Assembly: GCF_030811855.1 (NCBI RefSeq)
Contig: NZ_JAUSRN010000007.1
Location: forward strand, 230,667 to 294,666
From: Variovorax paradoxus
GTDB lineage: Bacteria; Pseudomonadota; Gammaproteobacteria; Burkholderiales; Burkholderiaceae_C
Reading direction: 5' to 3'
DNA: 64,000 nt
Position numbers and translations under genes: made by a program. Shown here piece after piece: positions 23,432-33,540 of this stretch (position 1 is the stretch's first letter; each line of letters begins with the position of its first letter). Below the pieces are notes generated by a model. The model was not told where the DNA came from. It saw only the letters and a list, made by a program, of their open reading frames with translations, and ran no database searches.

Positions 23432-24589
23432 ATGCGCGAAGCCATTCACAACCTCGAAGCCTCCAAGATCCGGGAGGTTGCCAATGCCGGGCTCGGCCGC
23501 GACGACGTGCTCGCGTTCTGGTTCGGAGAAAGCGACGAGGTCACGCCCGAGGTGATCCGCCAGGCGGCCATCGACTCCCTGCAGCGCGGCGAAACCTTCT
23601 ATGCGCACAACCTCGGGCTGCCCGAACTGCGCGAGGCGATTGCCGGCTACACCAGCAAGCTGCATCCCAAGGTCGATGCGTCGCGCATCGCCGTCACCTC
23701 CGGCGGCGTCAGCGCGCTGATGCTGGCGGTGCAGGCGCTGGTCGATGCGGGTGACGAGGTGGTCGCGGTCACGCCGGTGTGGCCCAACCTGACGGCGCAG
23801 CCCGCGATCCTCGGCGCCCACGTGCGCACGGTGTCGCTGGTGCCCGCCAACGGCGAATGGACGCTCGACATGGCTGCGCTGCGCAAGGCGGTCACGCCGA
23901 AGACGAAGCTGCTGATCGTCAATGCGCCCAACAACCCCACCGGCTGGACCATGACGCGCCAAGAGCAGCAGGCTGTGCTCGACCACTGCCGCGAAAACGG
24001 CACCTGGATCCTGGCCGACGAGGTGTACGAGCGCCTTTACTTCGAACCCACGCCAAACTCCTGCGCACCCAGCTTCCTCGACATCTCCAGGCCCGACGAC
24101 CGGCTGGTGGTGACGCACAGCTTCTCCAAGAGCTTCCTCATGACCGGGTGGCGCCTGGGCTGGCTCGTGCTGCCGCCCGCGCTGGTCGAGGGCATCGGCA
24201 AGCTGATCGAGTTCAACACCTCCTGCGCCAGCGTCTTCACCCAGCGCGCCGCCGTTGCCGCCATCGAACACACCGCCGAGATCACACCCCGCGTGGTGGC
24301 CCATCTGAAGCAGTGCCGCGACACCCTGGTACCGCTCCTGGTCGCACTGCCCGGCGTGCAGGTGGCCCCCGCCAAGGGCGGCATGTACGCCTTCTTCCGC
24401 CTCGAGGGCTTCGGCGACTCCCTCGCCCTGGCCAAGCGCCTGGTCGTCGAAGCCGGCCTCGGCCTGGCCCCCGGCAATGCCTTCGCCCCCGAAGCCCAAG
24501 GCTGGCTGCGCTGGTGCTTCGCCTCCAAGGACCCTCAGCGCCTGGTTCAGGGCGTCGAGCGCCTGAAAACCTGGCTGTCCAAGCAGTAG
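23432..24589 (+). CDS. Pyridoxal-phosphate aminotransferase, class I/II
   Basis: This 385-residue fold type I enzyme starts at MREAIHNLEASKIREVANAG with AGGAAACG upstream. It has the conserved NAPNNPTGW (about residues 168-176), the Asp/Tyr of LADEVYERLYF and the PLP lysine in SFSKSFLMTGWRLGW (about residue 230). Start-region FWFGESDEVTPEVIRQAA is typical of the AspC/PatA-like group. The amino donor cannot be read off. Linkage with a Liv-type binding protein suggests amino-acid use. The reading frame upstream of the ATG is a shadow of the preceding gene. Confidence 0.88.
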   Translation: MREAIHNLEASKIREVANAGLGRDDVLAFWFGESDEVTPEVIRQAAIDSLQRGETFYAHNLGLPELREAIAGYTSKLHPKVDASRIAVTSGGVSALMLAVQALVDAGDEVVAVTPVWPNLTAQPAILGAHVRTVSLVPANGEWTLDMAALRKAVTPKTKLLIVNAPNNPTGWTMTRQEQQAVLDHCRENGTWILADEVYERLYFEPTPNSCAPSFLDISRPDDRLVVTHSFSKSFLMTGWRLGWLVLPPALVEGIGKLIEFNTSCASVFTQRAAVAAIEHTAEITPRVVAHLKQCRDTLVPLLVALPGVQVAPAKGGMYAFFRLEGFGDSLALAKRLVVEAGLGLAPGNAFAPEAQGWLRWCFASKDPQRLVQGVERLKTWLSKQ

Positions 24590-24599
24590 CAAAAACCGC

Positions 24600-24727
24600 C
24601 GGGGCGAGGCCAAAGGCGAGCCGCCCATTCCAGGGATGCCGCGGAACCGGCTTTGCCGGGCCGCTGGCATCGCCCCCGGTAGGGGGAGGGAGGAGCGACA
24701 CGAAGTGCGCGGAGCCTGGGGGCGAGC
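24600..24727. repeat. Intergenic repeat element between the aminotransferase gene and rpsO
   Basis: This stretch resembles a repeat I know from Comamonadaceae intergenic DNA: GGCGAGGCCAAAGGCGAGCC, then CCGGCTTTGCCGGGCCGC (a CCGGC/GCCGG hairpin), CGCCCCCGGTAGGGGGAGGG, and a tail GACACGAAGTGCGCGGAGCC. It contains no plausible gene. The recognition is from memory of the pattern and only one copy of it is in this window. Confidence 0.6.
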
Positions 24728-24733
24728 TATAAT
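24728..24733 (+). promoter_or_regulatory. Likely -10 box of the rpsO promoter
   Basis: A perfect TATAAT lies directly after the repeat element, about 90 bases before rpsO. The -35 region (around 24705-24710) is poor. This would give an rpsO leader of roughly 80 bases, which is a usual length. Confidence 0.5.
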
Positions 24734-24821
24734 CCCATGGCTTTGCATGCCGCAAGGCGCACGGTGAGGGCAGTTCCAGCGCTCACCGCAAGTCAAACAT
24801 CCCGGAACAAGGAAAATTCAC

Positions 24822-25088
24822 ATGATCGCAGCCTCCATCAAGGCCGAAGTCGTCAAGGACAACGCCCGCGCCGCCAACGACACCGGTAGCCCGGAAGTGC
24901 AAGTTGCACTGCTGACCGCCCGTATCAACGAGCTCACCCCCCACTTCAAGACGCACGCCAAGGACCACCATGGCCGTCGCGGCCTGCTGCGCATGGTGAG
25001 CCGCCGCCGCAAGCTCCTGGACTACCTCAAGTCCAAGGACGCCGACCGCTACACCGCGCTGATCGCCAAGCTGGGTCTGCGCAAGTAA
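24822..25088 (+). CDS. rpsO: 30S ribosomal protein S15
   Basis: This 88-residue protein of the small subunit platform binds 16S rRNA with S6/S18. Family features are [19 protein letters not shown] (about 14-32), [20 protein letters not shown] (46-65) and [13 protein letters not shown]. Length is standard. The ribosome site is AAGGAAAA before the ATG. It is followed by a strong terminator and then pnp, the conserved bacterial rpsO-pnp order. Confidence 0.98.
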   Translation: MIAASIKAEVVKDNARAANDTGSPEVQVALLTARINELTPHFKTHAKDHHGRRGLLRMVSRRRKLLDYLKSKDADRYTALIAKLGLRK

Positions 25089-25101
25089 ACCGAATCGCAT
25101 G

Positions 25102-25141
25102 AAAAAACGCCTGGGTTAGTACGCTAGCTCAGGCGTTTTTT
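25102..25141. terminator. Intrinsic terminator after rpsO
   Basis: An 18-base stem (AAAAAACGCCTG GGTTAG / CTAGCT CAGGCGTTTTTT, with two G-U pairs) closes the tetraloop TACG, a member of the very stable UNCG class. The A-run and T-run on the two sides make it usable from both strands. It separates rpsO from pnp, so pnp is likely to have its own start or rely on read-through. Confidence 0.92.
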
Positions 25142-25185
25142 ACTTCGCGATCCCACTTTCGGAGTGCCAAAACAGAGCGAAGCTG

Positions 25186-25228
25186 TGTCATTCCAATGAA
25201 GTTCCCGCCGAGCTTCGCTGGAATGGCA
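25186..25228 (+). promoter_or_regulatory. Hairpin in the pnp leader
   Basis: TGTCATTCCA and TGGAATGGCA pair (one G-U), with a further GAAG/CTTC inside. In E. coli a double-stranded pnp leader is cut by RNase III and lets PNPase repress its own synthesis. This hairpin, about 80 bases before the pnp ATG, is a candidate for the same control. Confidence 0.5.
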
Positions 25229-25305
25229 TCGTGTTCTGAGAAGCCTCCGTCCCTGCGGAACCTGTACCGAATACAGGCGTTTCGCTATCAAAACAGGAGC
25301 AAAAC

Positions 25306-27633
25306 ATGAGCCTCTTCAACAAAGTCACCAAGTCCTTCCAGTGGGGCGACAAGACCGTCGTCATGGAAACGGGTGAAATCGCCCGTCAGGCAAGTGGCGC
25401 CGTGGTGGTCGACATCGACGGCACCGTGATCCTCGCGACCGTGGTCGCCTCCAAGACCGCCAAGCCGGGCCAGGACTTCTTCCCGCTGACCGTCGACTAC
25501 ATCGAAAAGACCTACGCCGCGGGCAAGATCCCTGGCAGCTTCTTCAAGCGCGAAGCCAAGCCCAGCGAACATGAAACCCTGACCAGCCGCCTGATCGACC
25601 GTCCGATCCGCCCGCTGTTCCCCGAAGGTTTCTTGAACGAAGTGCACGTGGTCATCCACACGCTGTCGCTCAACCCCGAAGTCGACGCCGACATCGCCGC
25701 CATGATCGGCGTGAGCGCTGCACTGTCGATTTCCGGCATTCCGTTCACCGGCCCGATCGGCGCTGCGCGCGTGGGCTACATCAACGGCCAGTACGTGCTG
25801 AATCCGGGCCAGACCGCCCGCAAGGATTCGCAGATGGACCTCGTCGTTGCCGGCACCGAAGCCGCCGTGCTGATGGTCGAATCCGAAGCACAGCAACTCA
25901 GCGAAGAAATCATGCTGGGCGGCGTGGTGTTCGGTCACGAACAAGCCAACATCGCGATCAACGCGATTCATGAACTCGTGCGCGACGCTGGCAAGCCGGT
26001 GTGGGACTGGCAAGCGCCGGCCGAAGACGAAGCCTTCGTTGCCAAGGTCAAGAGCCTGGCCGAAGAAAAGCTGCGCGCCGTCTATCAAATCCGCAGCAAG
26101 CAAGCCCGCACGCAAGCCCTGCGCGAAGCCAATGCCAGCGTGATGAACACGCTGAAGGAAAGCGGCGAATCCTTCGACGCCGGCAAGGTCAACGACCTGC
26201 TGTTCTCGATCGAATCGAAGATCGTCCGCAGCCAGATTCTGTCGGGCGAACCCCGCATCGACGGCCGCGACACGCGCACCGTGCGTCCCATCGAGATCCG
26301 CAACTCCGTGCTGCCGCGCACCCACGGCTCGGCGCTGTTCACGCGCGGCGAGACGCAGGGCCTGGTCATCACCACGCTTGGCACCGAACGCGACGCACAG
26401 CGCATCGACGCTCTGGCGGGCGAGTACGAAGACCGCTTCCTGTTCCACTACAACATGCCTCCCTTTGCCACCGGCGAAGTGGGCCGCATGGGCTCGACCA
26501 AGCGCCGCGAAATCGGCCACGGCCGCCTGGCCAAGCGCGCACTCGTCGCCGTGCTGCCGACCAAGGAAGAATTCCCGTACACCATTCGCGTGGTGTCGGA
26601 AATCACCGAATCGAACGGCTCTTCGTCGATGGCTTCGGTCTGCGGCGGCTGCCTGTCGATGATGGACGCCGGTGTGCCGATGAAGGCCCACGTCGCCGGT
26701 ATCGCCATGGGACTCATCAAGGAAGACAACCGCTTTGCGGTGCTGACCGACATCCTGGGCGACGAAGATCACCTGGGCGACATGGACTTCAAGGTGGCCG
26801 GCACGACCAACGGCATCACCGCGCTGCAGATGGACATCAAGATCCAGGGCATCACCAAGGAAATCATGCAGGTCGCACTGGCGCAGGCCAAGGAAGCGCG
26901 CATGCACATCCTGGGCAAGATGCAAGAAGCCATGGGCGAAGCCAAGACCGAGGTGTCGCAGTTCGCACCGCGCCTGACCACGCTCAAGATCAACCCCGAG
27001 AAGATCCGCGACGTGATCGGCAAGGGCGGCGCGGTCATCCGCGGCCTGCAGGAAGAAACCGGCACGACGATCAACATCGACGAAGACGGCACCATCACCA
27101 TCGCCTCGACCGATCCGGAAAAGGCCGAGTTCGCCAAGCGGCGCATCGAACAGATCACTGCCGAAGTCGAAATCGGCAAGGTCTACGAAGGCCCGGTCAC
27201 CAAGATCCTGGACTTCGGCGCGCTCATCAACCTCTTGCCTGGCAAGGACGGCCTGCTGCACATCAGCCAGATCGCGCACGAGCGCGTCGAGAAGGTGACC
27301 GACTATCTGAGCGAAGGCCAGATCGTCAAGGTCAAGGTTCTCGAGACGGACGAAAAGGGCCGCGTCAAGCTGTCCATGAAGGCCCTGGCCGAGCGTCCGG
27401 CCGGCATGGAGTACCAGGAGCGCGCACCGCGTGAAGACCGTGGCGACCGCGGTGATCGCGGCGGCGAGCGCCGCGAGCGCTCGGACCGTGGCGACCGTGG
27501 CGGTGATCGCGGTGGCGATCGCGGCGAACGCGCGCCGCGTTTCAACAACGAGCAACAACAGCAGCCCCGCAACGAGCAGCCCCAGGCTCCCGTCGGCGAG
27601 CCGCAGTACGCACCGCGCGAGCCGCAAGAGTAA
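25306..27633 (+). CDS. pnp: Polyribonucleotide nucleotidyltransferase (PNPase)
   Basis: This 775-residue enzyme degrades RNA phosphorolytically from the 3' end and is a degradosome component in many bacteria. Domains in order: RNase PH 1 (about 10-145), helical linker, RNase PH 2 (about 320-465, [16 protein letters not shown]), catalytic Asp region ([20 protein letters not shown], about 472-491), KH (about 560-615, [20 protein letters not shown]) and S1 (about 622-692, [18 protein letters not shown]). A tail of about 75 residues after S1 is rich in repeated RGD/RGG units and then Gln/Pro; it is longer than in E. coli and could bind RNA or partners. The ATG has AGGAG upstream. Confidence 0.97.
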   Translation: MSLFNKVTKSFQWGDKTVVMETGEIARQASGAVVVDIDGTVILATVVASKTAKPGQDFFPLTVDYIEKTYAAGKIPGSFFKREAKPSEHETLTSRLIDRPIRPLFPEGFLNEVHVVIHTLSLNPEVDADIAAMIGVSAALSISGIPFTGPIGAARVGYINGQYVLNPGQTARKDSQMDLVVAGTEAAVLMVESEAQQLSEEIMLGGVVFGHEQANIAINAIHELVRDAGKPVWDWQAPAEDEAFVAKVKSLAEEKLRAVYQIRSKQARTQALREANASVMNTLKESGESFDAGKVNDLLFSIESKIVRSQILSGEPRIDGRDTRTVRPIEIRNSVLPRTHGSALFTRGETQGLVITTLGTERDAQRIDALAGEYEDRFLFHYNMPPFATGEVGRMGSTKRREIGHGRLAKRALVAVLPTKEEFPYTIRVVSEITESNGSSSMASVCGGCLSMMDAGVPMKAHVAGIAMGLIKEDNRFAVLTDILGDEDHLGDMDFKVAGTTNGITALQMDIKIQGITKEIMQVALAQAKEARMHILGKMQEAMGEAKTEVSQFAPRLTTLKINPEKIRDVIGKGGAVIRGLQEETGTTINIDEDGTITIASTDPEKAEFAKRRIEQITAEVEIGKVYEGPVTKILDFGALINLLPGKDGLLHISQIAHERVEKVTDYLSEGQIVKVKVLETDEKGRVKLSMKALAERPAGMEYQERAPREDRGDRGDRGGERRERSDRGDRGGDRGGDRGERAPRFNNEQQQQPRNEQPQAPVGEPQYAPREPQE

Positions 27634-27649
27634 GTAAGTAGGGAAGGGT

Positions 27650-27680
27650 GCAACGGCAGCTTTGCCGTTGCCATCTTTTT
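27650..27680 (+). terminator. Intrinsic terminator after pnp
   Basis: GCAACGGCA and TGCCGTTGC form a perfect 9-base stem around GCTT. CATC and five Ts follow. It separates pnp from the oxidoreductase gene. Confidence 0.8.
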
Positions 27681-27729
27681 GAACAGCTAACCACGCTCGC
27701 ACGCGGGCGTTCGTTGCAGGCCAAAGACC

Positions 27730-28728
27730 ATGAAAGCCATTGAAATCACTTCGTACGGCGCCCCTGAGGTGCTGCGCGCCGTGGAGCGTCCTGATCCGGT
27801 GGCCGGTGCGGGCGAGTTGCTGATTCGCGTCGCGGCCAGCGGTGTGAACCGTCCGGACGTGCTGCAGCGCAAGGGGCACTATCCGGTGCCGCCGGGCGCT
27901 TCGGACCTGCCGGGCCTCGAGGTGGCCGGCGAGATCGTGTCGGGCGATGCCGCAGCTTTGGCCGAAGCGGGTTTCAAGATCGGCGACCGCGTCTGCGCGC
28001 TGATCGCGGGCGGTGGCTATGCACAGCTGTGCGTGGCGCCCGTGGCGCAATGCCTGCCGGTGCCCAAGGGCTGGAGCGACACCGAGGCAGCGTCGCTGCC
28101 CGAGACCTTCTTCACCGTCTGGAGCAACGTGTTCGAGCGGGGTCGCCTGCAAAAGGGCGAGACCCTGCTGATCCAGGGCGGATCCAGCGGCATCGGCGTG
28201 ACGGCCATCCAGATCGCCAAGGCGCTGGGTGCGACTGTGATCGTCACGGCCGGCAGCGACGACAAGTGCGAAGCCTGCAAGGCACTGGGCGCGGACCACG
28301 CCATCAACTACCGCACGAGCGATTTCGCCGAAGAGGCGAAGAAGCTCACCGGCGGCAAGGGCGTGGACGTGATTCTCGATATGGTGGCCGGTGACTACGT
28401 GGCCCGTGAGATCGAATGCATGGCTGAGGACGGCCGGCTCGTGATCATCGCGGTGCAGGGCGGCGTCAAGAGCGACTTCAACGCGGGCCTGGTACTGCGC
28501 AAGCGGCTGGTGATCACCGGCTCGACGCTGCGTCCGCGGCCCGTGGCGTTCAAGGGCGCCATTGCCAAGGCGCTGCGCGAAAAGGTCTGGCCGCTGCTCG
28601 AAAGCGGAGCGGTCAAGCCCGTGATCCACAGCACTTTTGCGGCGGATGGCGAACCCAATGGCGCGGCCAAGGCGCATGCGCTGATGGAATCCAACCAGCA
28701 CATCGGCAAGATCGTGCTGACATGGTGA
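27730..28728 (+). CDS. NAD(P)H quinone oxidoreductase, PIG3/zinc-independent MDR family
   Basis: This 332-residue medium-chain reductase lacks the zinc-binding cysteines and fits the PIG3-type quinone oxidoreductases. It has [20 protein letters not shown] near residues 38-57, the NADPH-binding [20 protein letters not shown] (about 148-167) and ending [15 protein letters not shown]. It probably reduces quinones with NADPH in the cytoplasm; the natural substrate is not known. It lies 13 bases before tpiA, so the two should be cotranscribed, an order common in Burkholderiales. Confidence 0.9.
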   Translation: MKAIEITSYGAPEVLRAVERPDPVAGAGELLIRVAASGVNRPDVLQRKGHYPVPPGASDLPGLEVAGEIVSGDAAALAEAGFKIGDRVCALIAGGGYAQLCVAPVAQCLPVPKGWSDTEAASLPETFFTVWSNVFERGRLQKGETLLIQGGSSGIGVTAIQIAKALGATVIVTAGSDDKCEACKALGADHAINYRTSDFAEEAKKLTGGKGVDVILDMVAGDYVAREIECMAEDGRLVIIAVQGGVKSDFNAGLVLRKRLVITGSTLRPRPVAFKGAIAKALREKVWPLLESGAVKPVIHSTFAADGEPNGAAKAHALMESNQHIGKIVLTW

Positions 28729-28741
28729 GGGGCAACAACAC

Positions 28742-29509
28742 ATGACGACAACCAAGAAGAAGCTGATTGCGGGCAACTGGAAGATGAACGGCGGCCTGGC
28801 TGCCAACGAGGCGCTCGTGAAGGCGCTGCAGCAGGGCCTGGCCGCGTCGCCGGCCAGCTGCGACATCGCGCTTTGCGCACCAGCCCCGTACTTCGCCCAA
28901 CTGCAAGCGCTGCTGGCGGGCTCTACGGCCATGGCGCTGGGCGCACAGGATATTTCGGCGCACCCGCAAGGTGCGTTCACGGGCGAACAATCGGCGGCCA
29001 TGCTGAAGGAATTCGGCGTGCGCTATGCGATCGTCGGCCATTCGGAGCGCCGGCAATACCACGGCGAGACTGACGAAGCGGTGGCGGCCAAGACAGCGGC
29101 TGCGCTCGCAAACGGCATCACGCCGATCGTCTGCGTGGGTGAAACGCTGGCCGAGCGCGAAGCTGGGCATACCGAAGAAGTCGTCAAGCGTCAGCTGGCC
29201 GCGGTGATCCACGTCAACGGCCATTGCATCAGCGAAATCGTCGTGGCCTACGAGCCGGTCTGGGCCATTGGCACGGGCAAGACGGCCACGCCGGAACAAG
29301 CGCAGGCGGTGCACGCCGTGCTGCGTGCGCAACTGCACCACGCCGCCAGCGAACACGCGGCCGGAATCTGCATTCTTTATGGCGGCAGCATGAACGCGGC
29401 CAACGCCGCACAGCTGCTTTCCCAGGCCGACATCGACGGCGGCCTCATTGGCGGTGCCTCCCTCAAGGCCCCCGACTTTTTGCAGATCATTTCCGCTGCC
29501 GCTCGCTGA
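28742..29509 (+). CDS. tpiA: Triosephosphate isomerase
   Basis: This 255-residue TIM-barrel enzyme interconverts dihydroxyacetone phosphate and glyceraldehyde 3-phosphate. Catalytic residues are Asn/Lys in [10 protein letters not shown] (about 10-19), His in VGHSERRQY (about 100) and Glu in [16 protein letters not shown] (about 174), the last with the mobile loop. The phosphate-binding [10 protein letters not shown] and GGLIGGASL motifs are present. It lies between the oxidoreductase gene and secG. Confidence 0.97.
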   Translation: MTTTKKKLIAGNWKMNGGLAANEALVKALQQGLAASPASCDIALCAPAPYFAQLQALLAGSTAMALGAQDISAHPQGAFTGEQSAAMLKEFGVRYAIVGHSERRQYHGETDEAVAAKTAAALANGITPIVCVGETLAEREAGHTEEVVKRQLAAVIHVNGHCISEIVVAYEPVWAIGTGKTATPEQAQAVHAVLRAQLHHAASEHAAGICILYGGSMNAANAAQLLSQADIDGGLIGGASLKAPDFLQIISAAAR

Positions 29510-29549
29510 ACGCGAGCCGCGGCTGCCATCAAATTAGGAGTAAGAACGA

Positions 29550-29966
29550 ATGAATGTGGTCCTCAATCTTCTGGTCGGCGTGCAAATGCTGTCGGCCCTT
29601 GCAATGATCGGGTTGATCCTGATCCAGCACGGCAAGGGCGCCGACATGGGCGCGGCCTTCGGCAGCGGCAGCGCCGGCAGCCTGTTCGGTGCCAGCGGCA
29701 GCGCGAATTTCCTTTCGCGCACCACGGCCGTCCTGGCGGCGGTGTTCTTTGCCTGCACGCTGCTCCTGGCCTACTTCAGCCATGCGCGTCCCTCGGGCGG
29801 CGGTAGCCTGCTGGAGCGCGCCGCAGTGGGGGCGCCCGCTGCGCCCGCATCCAGTGCCGCAGGTCAGATTCCTTCGGGGACTTCGGGTGCCGCGGTGCCG
29901 GCCAAGCCGCCCGCTTCGGCGCCTGCCGCACCGGTTTCGGGCCCGGGCCAGATCCCGAGCAAATAA
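29550..29966 (+). CDS. secG: Preprotein translocase subunit SecG
   Basis: This 138-residue inner-membrane protein has two helices (residues 3-22 and about 53-73) joined by the conserved cytoplasmic loop LIQHGKGADMGAAFGSGSAG. It supports SecYE-driven protein export. The C-terminal half is a long Ala/Pro/Ser-rich extension, usual in beta-proteobacteria. The start has AGGAG upstream, and the gene follows tpiA by 40 bases. The 117 bases to the tRNA gene hold only a weak ATGAAG/CTTCAT inverted repeat. Confidence 0.93.
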   Translation: MNVVLNLLVGVQMLSALAMIGLILIQHGKGADMGAAFGSGSAGSLFGASGSANFLSRTTAVLAAVFFACTLLLAYFSHARPSGGGSLLERAAVGAPAAPASSAAGQIPSGTSGAAVPAKPPASAPAAPVSGPGQIPSK

Positions 29967-30083
29967 TCAAGTTGTTTTCATGAAGTCGCCAGCGAGAAAC
30001 GGCTTCATTTCAGGGTAAACTCTAAAGCTGTTCGGAAAGCCAAACACCTTTCCAGGTACCTCATGCCATCCGAACAAAAAACC

Positions 30084-30168
30084 GCGGTCGTGGTGAAATT
30101 GGTAGACACGCTATCTTGAGGGGGTAGTGGCGAAAGCTGTGCGAGTTCGAGTCTCGCCGACCGCACCA
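30084..30168 (+). tRNA. tRNA-Leu (GAG)
   Basis: The acceptor arms GCGGTCG (30084-30090) and CGACCGC (30158-30164) pair and are followed by A and an encoded CCA. The anticodon arm is CTATC-TTGAGGG-GGTAG, so the anticodon is GAG. A long variable arm (TGGCGAAAGCTGT) marks a class II leucine tRNA. The T arm is GCGAG-TTCGAGT-CTCGC. It sits between secG and nuoA, as in related genomes. Confidence 0.96.
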
Positions 30169-30236
30169 AATCTCACTGGCAGAAAACCTCATTCAGAGCG
30201 TTTTCCTGCCGGTGGCAAGCGGTGAAAAATCTCCCG

Positions 30237-30596
30237 ATGAACCTCGATTCCTATCTCCCCGTCCTTTTGTTCATTCTGGTCGGTGTCGGTGTAGGTGTCG
30301 CACCGCAAGTCATCGGCTACATCCTGGGTCCCAATCGGCCCGACGCAGCGAAGAACGCTCCCTACGAGTGCGGCTTCGAGGCTTTCGAGGATGCGCGCAT
30401 GAAATTCGACGTGCGCTATTACCTCGTCGCCATTCTCTTCATCCTGTTCGATCTCGAGATTGCCTTTCTCTTTCCGTGGGCCATCGCGCTCAAGGAAATC
30501 GGCGCCGTCGGCTTCTGGGCCATGATGATCTTTCTCGCCATCCTCGTCGTGGGCTTTGTCTACGAGTGGAAAAAAGGCGCGCTCGACTGGGAATGA
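30237..30596 (+). CDS. nuoA: NADH-quinone oxidoreductase subunit A
   Basis: This 119-residue membrane subunit of complex I has three helices. The ATG at 30237 gives the family start [20 protein letters not shown]; a GTG at 30222 is in frame but extends beyond the usual start. The conserved loop [20 protein letters not shown] with its Cys faces the quinone tunnel. It opens the 14-gene nuo operon; no clear promoter lies between it and the tRNA. Confidence 0.95.
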   Translation: MNLDSYLPVLLFILVGVGVGVAPQVIGYILGPNRPDAAKNAPYECGFEAFEDARMKFDVRYYLVAILFILFDLEIAFLFPWAIALKEIGAVGFWAMMIFLAILVVGFVYEWKKGALDWE

Positions 30597-30611
30597 CAAG
30601 GAATCGACAAA

Positions 30612-31091
30612 ATGGCCATTGAAGGCGTCATGAAGGAAGGCTTCGTCACCACCACCTACGACTCGGTGGTGAACTGGGCGAAGACCGGATCACTCTGGCC
30701 GATGACTTTCGGTCTGGCTTGCTGCGCGGTCGAAATGATGCATGCGGGCGCGGCCCGCTACGACATCGACCGTTTCGGCATGCTGTTTCGGCCCAGCCCC
30801 CGCCAGTCCGATCTGATGATCGTGGCCGGCACGCTGTGCAACAAGATGGCGCCGGCGCTGCGCAAGGTCTACGACCAGATGCCGGAGCCGCGCTGGGTGC
30901 TCTCGATGGGCTCGTGCGCCAACGGCGGTGGCTATTACCACTACAGCTATTCGGTGGTGCGCGGCTGCGACCGCATCGTGCCTGTCGACGTTTATGTGCC
31001 GGGTTGCCCGCCCACCGCCGAAGCCTTGCTCTACGGCGTGATCCAGCTGCAGCAGAAGATTCGCCGCACCAACACCATTGCCCGCGCCTGA
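30612..31091 (+). CDS. nuoB: NADH-quinone oxidoreductase subunit B
   Basis: This 159-residue peripheral-arm subunit holds the terminal [4Fe-4S] cluster N2, which passes electrons to quinone. Ligands are the tandem cysteines in [10 protein letters not shown] (about 36-37), Cys in [13 protein letters not shown] (about 101) and Cys in [13 protein letters not shown] (about 131). It starts 15 bases after nuoA with AAGGAAT upstream. Confidence 0.97.
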   Translation: MAIEGVMKEGFVTTTYDSVVNWAKTGSLWPMTFGLACCAVEMMHAGAARYDIDRFGMLFRPSPRQSDLMIVAGTLCNKMAPALRKVYDQMPEPRWVLSMGSCANGGGYYHYSYSVVRGCDRIVPVDVYVPGCPPTAEALLYGVIQLQQKIRRTNTIARA

Positions 31092-31105
31092 GGGGATTGC
31101 CGACG

Positions 31106-31717
31106 ATGACTGACTTTGCAATATCGCCGGAGGTGCTGCGCGCCACCATCGCCGAAACGCTCGGCGCCCGCGCCAAGAGCGTGACGCTCGCGTTGGGCGA
31201 GGTGACCGTGGTAGTCGGCGCTGCCGACTACATCGAAGTCGCCACGATGCTGCGCGACGCGCCCGGCTGCCGCTTCGAGCAGCTGATCGACCTCTGCGGC
31301 ATGGACTACTCCGACTACCGCGAAGGCGAGTGGCAGGGCGAGCGCTATTGCGTCGTCACGCATCTGCTTTCGGTGAGTCTCAACCAGCGCGTGCGCCTCA
31401 AGGTGTTTGCGCCCAGCGAGGACTTGCCGGTGGTCGATTCGCTCCAGCCCGTCTGGAACGCTGCCACCTGGTTCGAGCGCGAGGCCTTCGACCTCTACGG
31501 CATCGTGTTCGAAGGTCACGATGACCTGCGCCGCATCCTGACCGACTACGGCTTCATCGGCCATCCGTTCCGCAAGGACTTCCCGGTGTCCGGCCACGTT
31601 GAAATGCGCTACGACGAAGAGCAGAAGCGCGTCGTCTACCAGCCGGTATCGATCGAGCCCCGCGAAATCACGCCGCGCGTGATCCGCGAAGACAACTACG
31701 GCAGCGGTTTGCACTGA
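31106..31717 (+). CDS. nuoC: NADH-quinone oxidoreductase subunit C
   Basis: This 203-residue subunit of the peripheral arm is separate from NuoD, unlike the NuoCD fusion of E. coli. The start at 31106 ([11 protein letters not shown]) follows nuoB by 14 bases. Family features are [20 protein letters not shown] and [19 protein letters not shown]. It carries no redox centre and supports NuoD. Confidence 0.96.
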   Translation: MTDFAISPEVLRATIAETLGARAKSVTLALGEVTVVVGAADYIEVATMLRDAPGCRFEQLIDLCGMDYSDYREGEWQGERYCVVTHLLSVSLNQRVRLKVFAPSEDLPVVDSLQPVWNAATWFEREAFDLYGIVFEGHDDLRRILTDYGFIGHPFRKDFPVSGHVEMRYDEEQKRVVYQPVSIEPREITPRVIREDNYGSGLH

Positions 31718-31718
31718 T

Positions 31719-32972
31719 ATGGCCGAAATCAAGAACTACACCCTTAACTTCGGTCCCCAGCATCCTGCAGCGCACGGCGTGCTGCGCCTGGTGCTTGAGC
31801 TCGACGGCGAAGTGATCCAGCGCGCCGATCCGCACATCGGCCTGTTGCACCGCGCAACCGAAAAGCTCGCGGAATCGCGCACCTTCATCCAGTCGCTGCC
31901 GTACATGGACCGTCTCGACTACGTGTCGATGATGAGCAACGAGCACGCCTACTGCCTCGCCATCGAGCGGATGATGGGCCTGGACGTGCCCATTCGCGCG
32001 CAATACATCCGCGTGATGTTCGCCGAGATCACCCGCCTGCTGAACCACCTCCTGTGGCTCGGTGCGCACGGGCTCGATTGCGGTGCGATGAACATGCTCA
32101 TCTACTGCTTCCGCGAGCGCGAAGACCTGTTCGACATGTACGAAGCCGTGTCGGGCGCGCGCATGCATGCGGCGTACTTCCGCCCGGGCGGCGTCTACCG
32201 CGACCTGCCGGACGCGATGCCGCAGTACAAGGTCAGCAAGATCAAGAACGCGAAGGCGATCGAACGTCTCAACGAGAACCGCCAGGGCTCGCTGCTCGAC
32301 TTCGTCGACGACTTCTGCAAGCGCTTCCCCAAGATGGTCGACGAGTACGAAACGCTGCTCACCGACAACCGCATCTGGAAGCAGCGCACCGTGGGCATCG
32401 GCGTCGTGACGCCGGAGCGCGCGCTGAACCTCGGCTTCACCGGCCCCATGCTGCGCGGCTCGGGCATCGAATGGGACTTGCGCAAGAAGCAGCCCTACGA
32501 CGTCTACGACCAGATGCAGTTCGACGTGCCGGTCGGCAAGACCGGCGACTGCTACGACCGCTACCTCGTGCGCGTGGAAGAAATGCGCCAGGCCAACAAG
32601 ATCATCCAGCAGTGCTCGGCCTGGCTGCGCGCCAACCCCGGCCCGGTGATCACCAGCAACCACAAGGTTGCAGCGCCCGCACGCGAATCGATGAAGGCGA
32701 ACATGGAGGAGCTGATCCACCATTTCAAGCTCTTCACCGAAGGCTTCCACGTGCCCGAAGGCGAGGCGTATGCCGCCGTCGAGCACCCGAAGGGCGAGTT
32801 TGGCATCTATCTGGTGAGCGACGGCGCCAACAAGCCGTACCGCCTGAAGATCCGGGCCCCCGGCTTCCCGCACCTTGCCGCCCTCGACGAAATGTCGCGC
32901 GGCCACATGATCGCCGACGCTGTCGCGGTGATCGGCACGATGGACATCGTGTTCGGCGAAATCGACAGGTGA
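31719..32972 (+). CDS. nuoD: NADH-quinone oxidoreductase subunit D
   Basis: This 417-residue 49-kDa-type subunit forms much of the quinone-binding site. It has the N-terminal [20 protein letters not shown] with the quinone-site His, followed by HRATEKLAE, and ends in FGEIDR like its homologues. It begins one base after the nuoC stop. Length is normal for the unfused form. Confidence 0.97.
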   Translation: MAEIKNYTLNFGPQHPAAHGVLRLVLELDGEVIQRADPHIGLLHRATEKLAESRTFIQSLPYMDRLDYVSMMSNEHAYCLAIERMMGLDVPIRAQYIRVMFAEITRLLNHLLWLGAHGLDCGAMNMLIYCFREREDLFDMYEAVSGARMHAAYFRPGGVYRDLPDAMPQYKVSKIKNAKAIERLNENRQGSLLDFVDDFCKRFPKMVDEYETLLTDNRIWKQRTVGIGVVTPERALNLGFTGPMLRGSGIEWDLRKKQPYDVYDQMQFDVPVGKTGDCYDRYLVRVEEMRQANKIIQQCSAWLRANPGPVITSNHKVAAPARESMKANMEELIHHFKLFTEGFHVPEGEAYAAVEHPKGEFGIYLVSDGANKPYRLKIRAPGFPHLAALDEMSRGHMIADAVAVIGTMDIVFGEIDR

Positions 32973-32982
32973 GAAAGAGCGA

Positions 32983-33540
32983 ATGACGACTTCCTCGACC
33001 CACCATGACACGGCGCCTTCGGCGCCTTCTGCTCCTCTGAAGCCCGCGATTCTCGAGCGCTTTGCGCGCGAAGTCGCCAAGTACCCTGAAGCCGGCAAGC
33101 AGTCGGCCGTGATGGCCTGCCTGGCCATCGTCCAGCAGGATGAAGGCTTCATCAGCATGCAGCGCGAGCGCGAGATCGCCGAGTACCTTGGCATGGCGCC
33201 CATTGCCGTGCACGAGGTCACGACCTTCTACAACATGTACAACCAGCACCCGGTGGGCAAGTTCAAGCTCAACGTGTGCACCAACCTGCCGTGCCAGCTG
33301 CGCGACGGCGTCACCGCGCTGGTCCACCTCGAGAAGAAGCTCGGCATCAAGATGGGCGAGACCACGGCCGACGGCCTGTTCACTCTGCAGCAGAGCGAGT
33401 GCCTGGGCGCCTGCGCCGATTCGCCCGTGATGCTGGTCAACGACCGCACCATGTGCAGCTTCATGAGCAACGAGAAGCTCGACCAGCTCATCGACGGATT
33501 GCGTGCCTCCACCGGCACCACCAAAGGGGAGGCCGCGTGA
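32983..33540 (+). CDS. nuoE: NADH-quinone oxidoreductase subunit E
   Basis: This 185-residue 24-kDa-type subunit carries [2Fe-2S] cluster N1a. Ligands are in [12 protein letters not shown] (about residues 99-104) and CLGACADSP (about 140-144). It has an N-terminal Ser/Thr/Pro-rich extension of about 20 residues. Its stop shares one base with the nuoF start (TGATG). Confidence 0.96.
   Translation: MTTSSTHHDTAPSAPSAPLKPAILERFAREVAKYPEAGKQSAVMACLAIVQQDEGFISMQREREIAEYLGMAPIAVHEVTTFYNMYNQHPVGKFKLNVCTNLPCQLRDGVTALVHLEKKLGIKMGETTADGLFTLQQSECLGACADSPVMLVNDRTMCSFMSNEKLDQLIDGLRASTGTTKGEAA

Noticed and set aside
27430..27540. Short direct repeats near the end of pnp as a possible CRISPR-like array
   Set aside because: The units are in frame, lack spacers, and encode the RGD/RGG tail of PNPase.
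25288..29001. A 1237-codon open frame on the minus strand opposite pnp and the quinone oxidoreductase gene
   Set aside because: It is antisense to two well-recognised genes, its product is His/Arg/Gln-rich with no known domain, and such frames arise from GC-rich third positions.
30010..30025. TAAACT upstream of tRNA-Leu as a -10 box
   Set aside because: No acceptable -35 is found 16-18 bases upstream.
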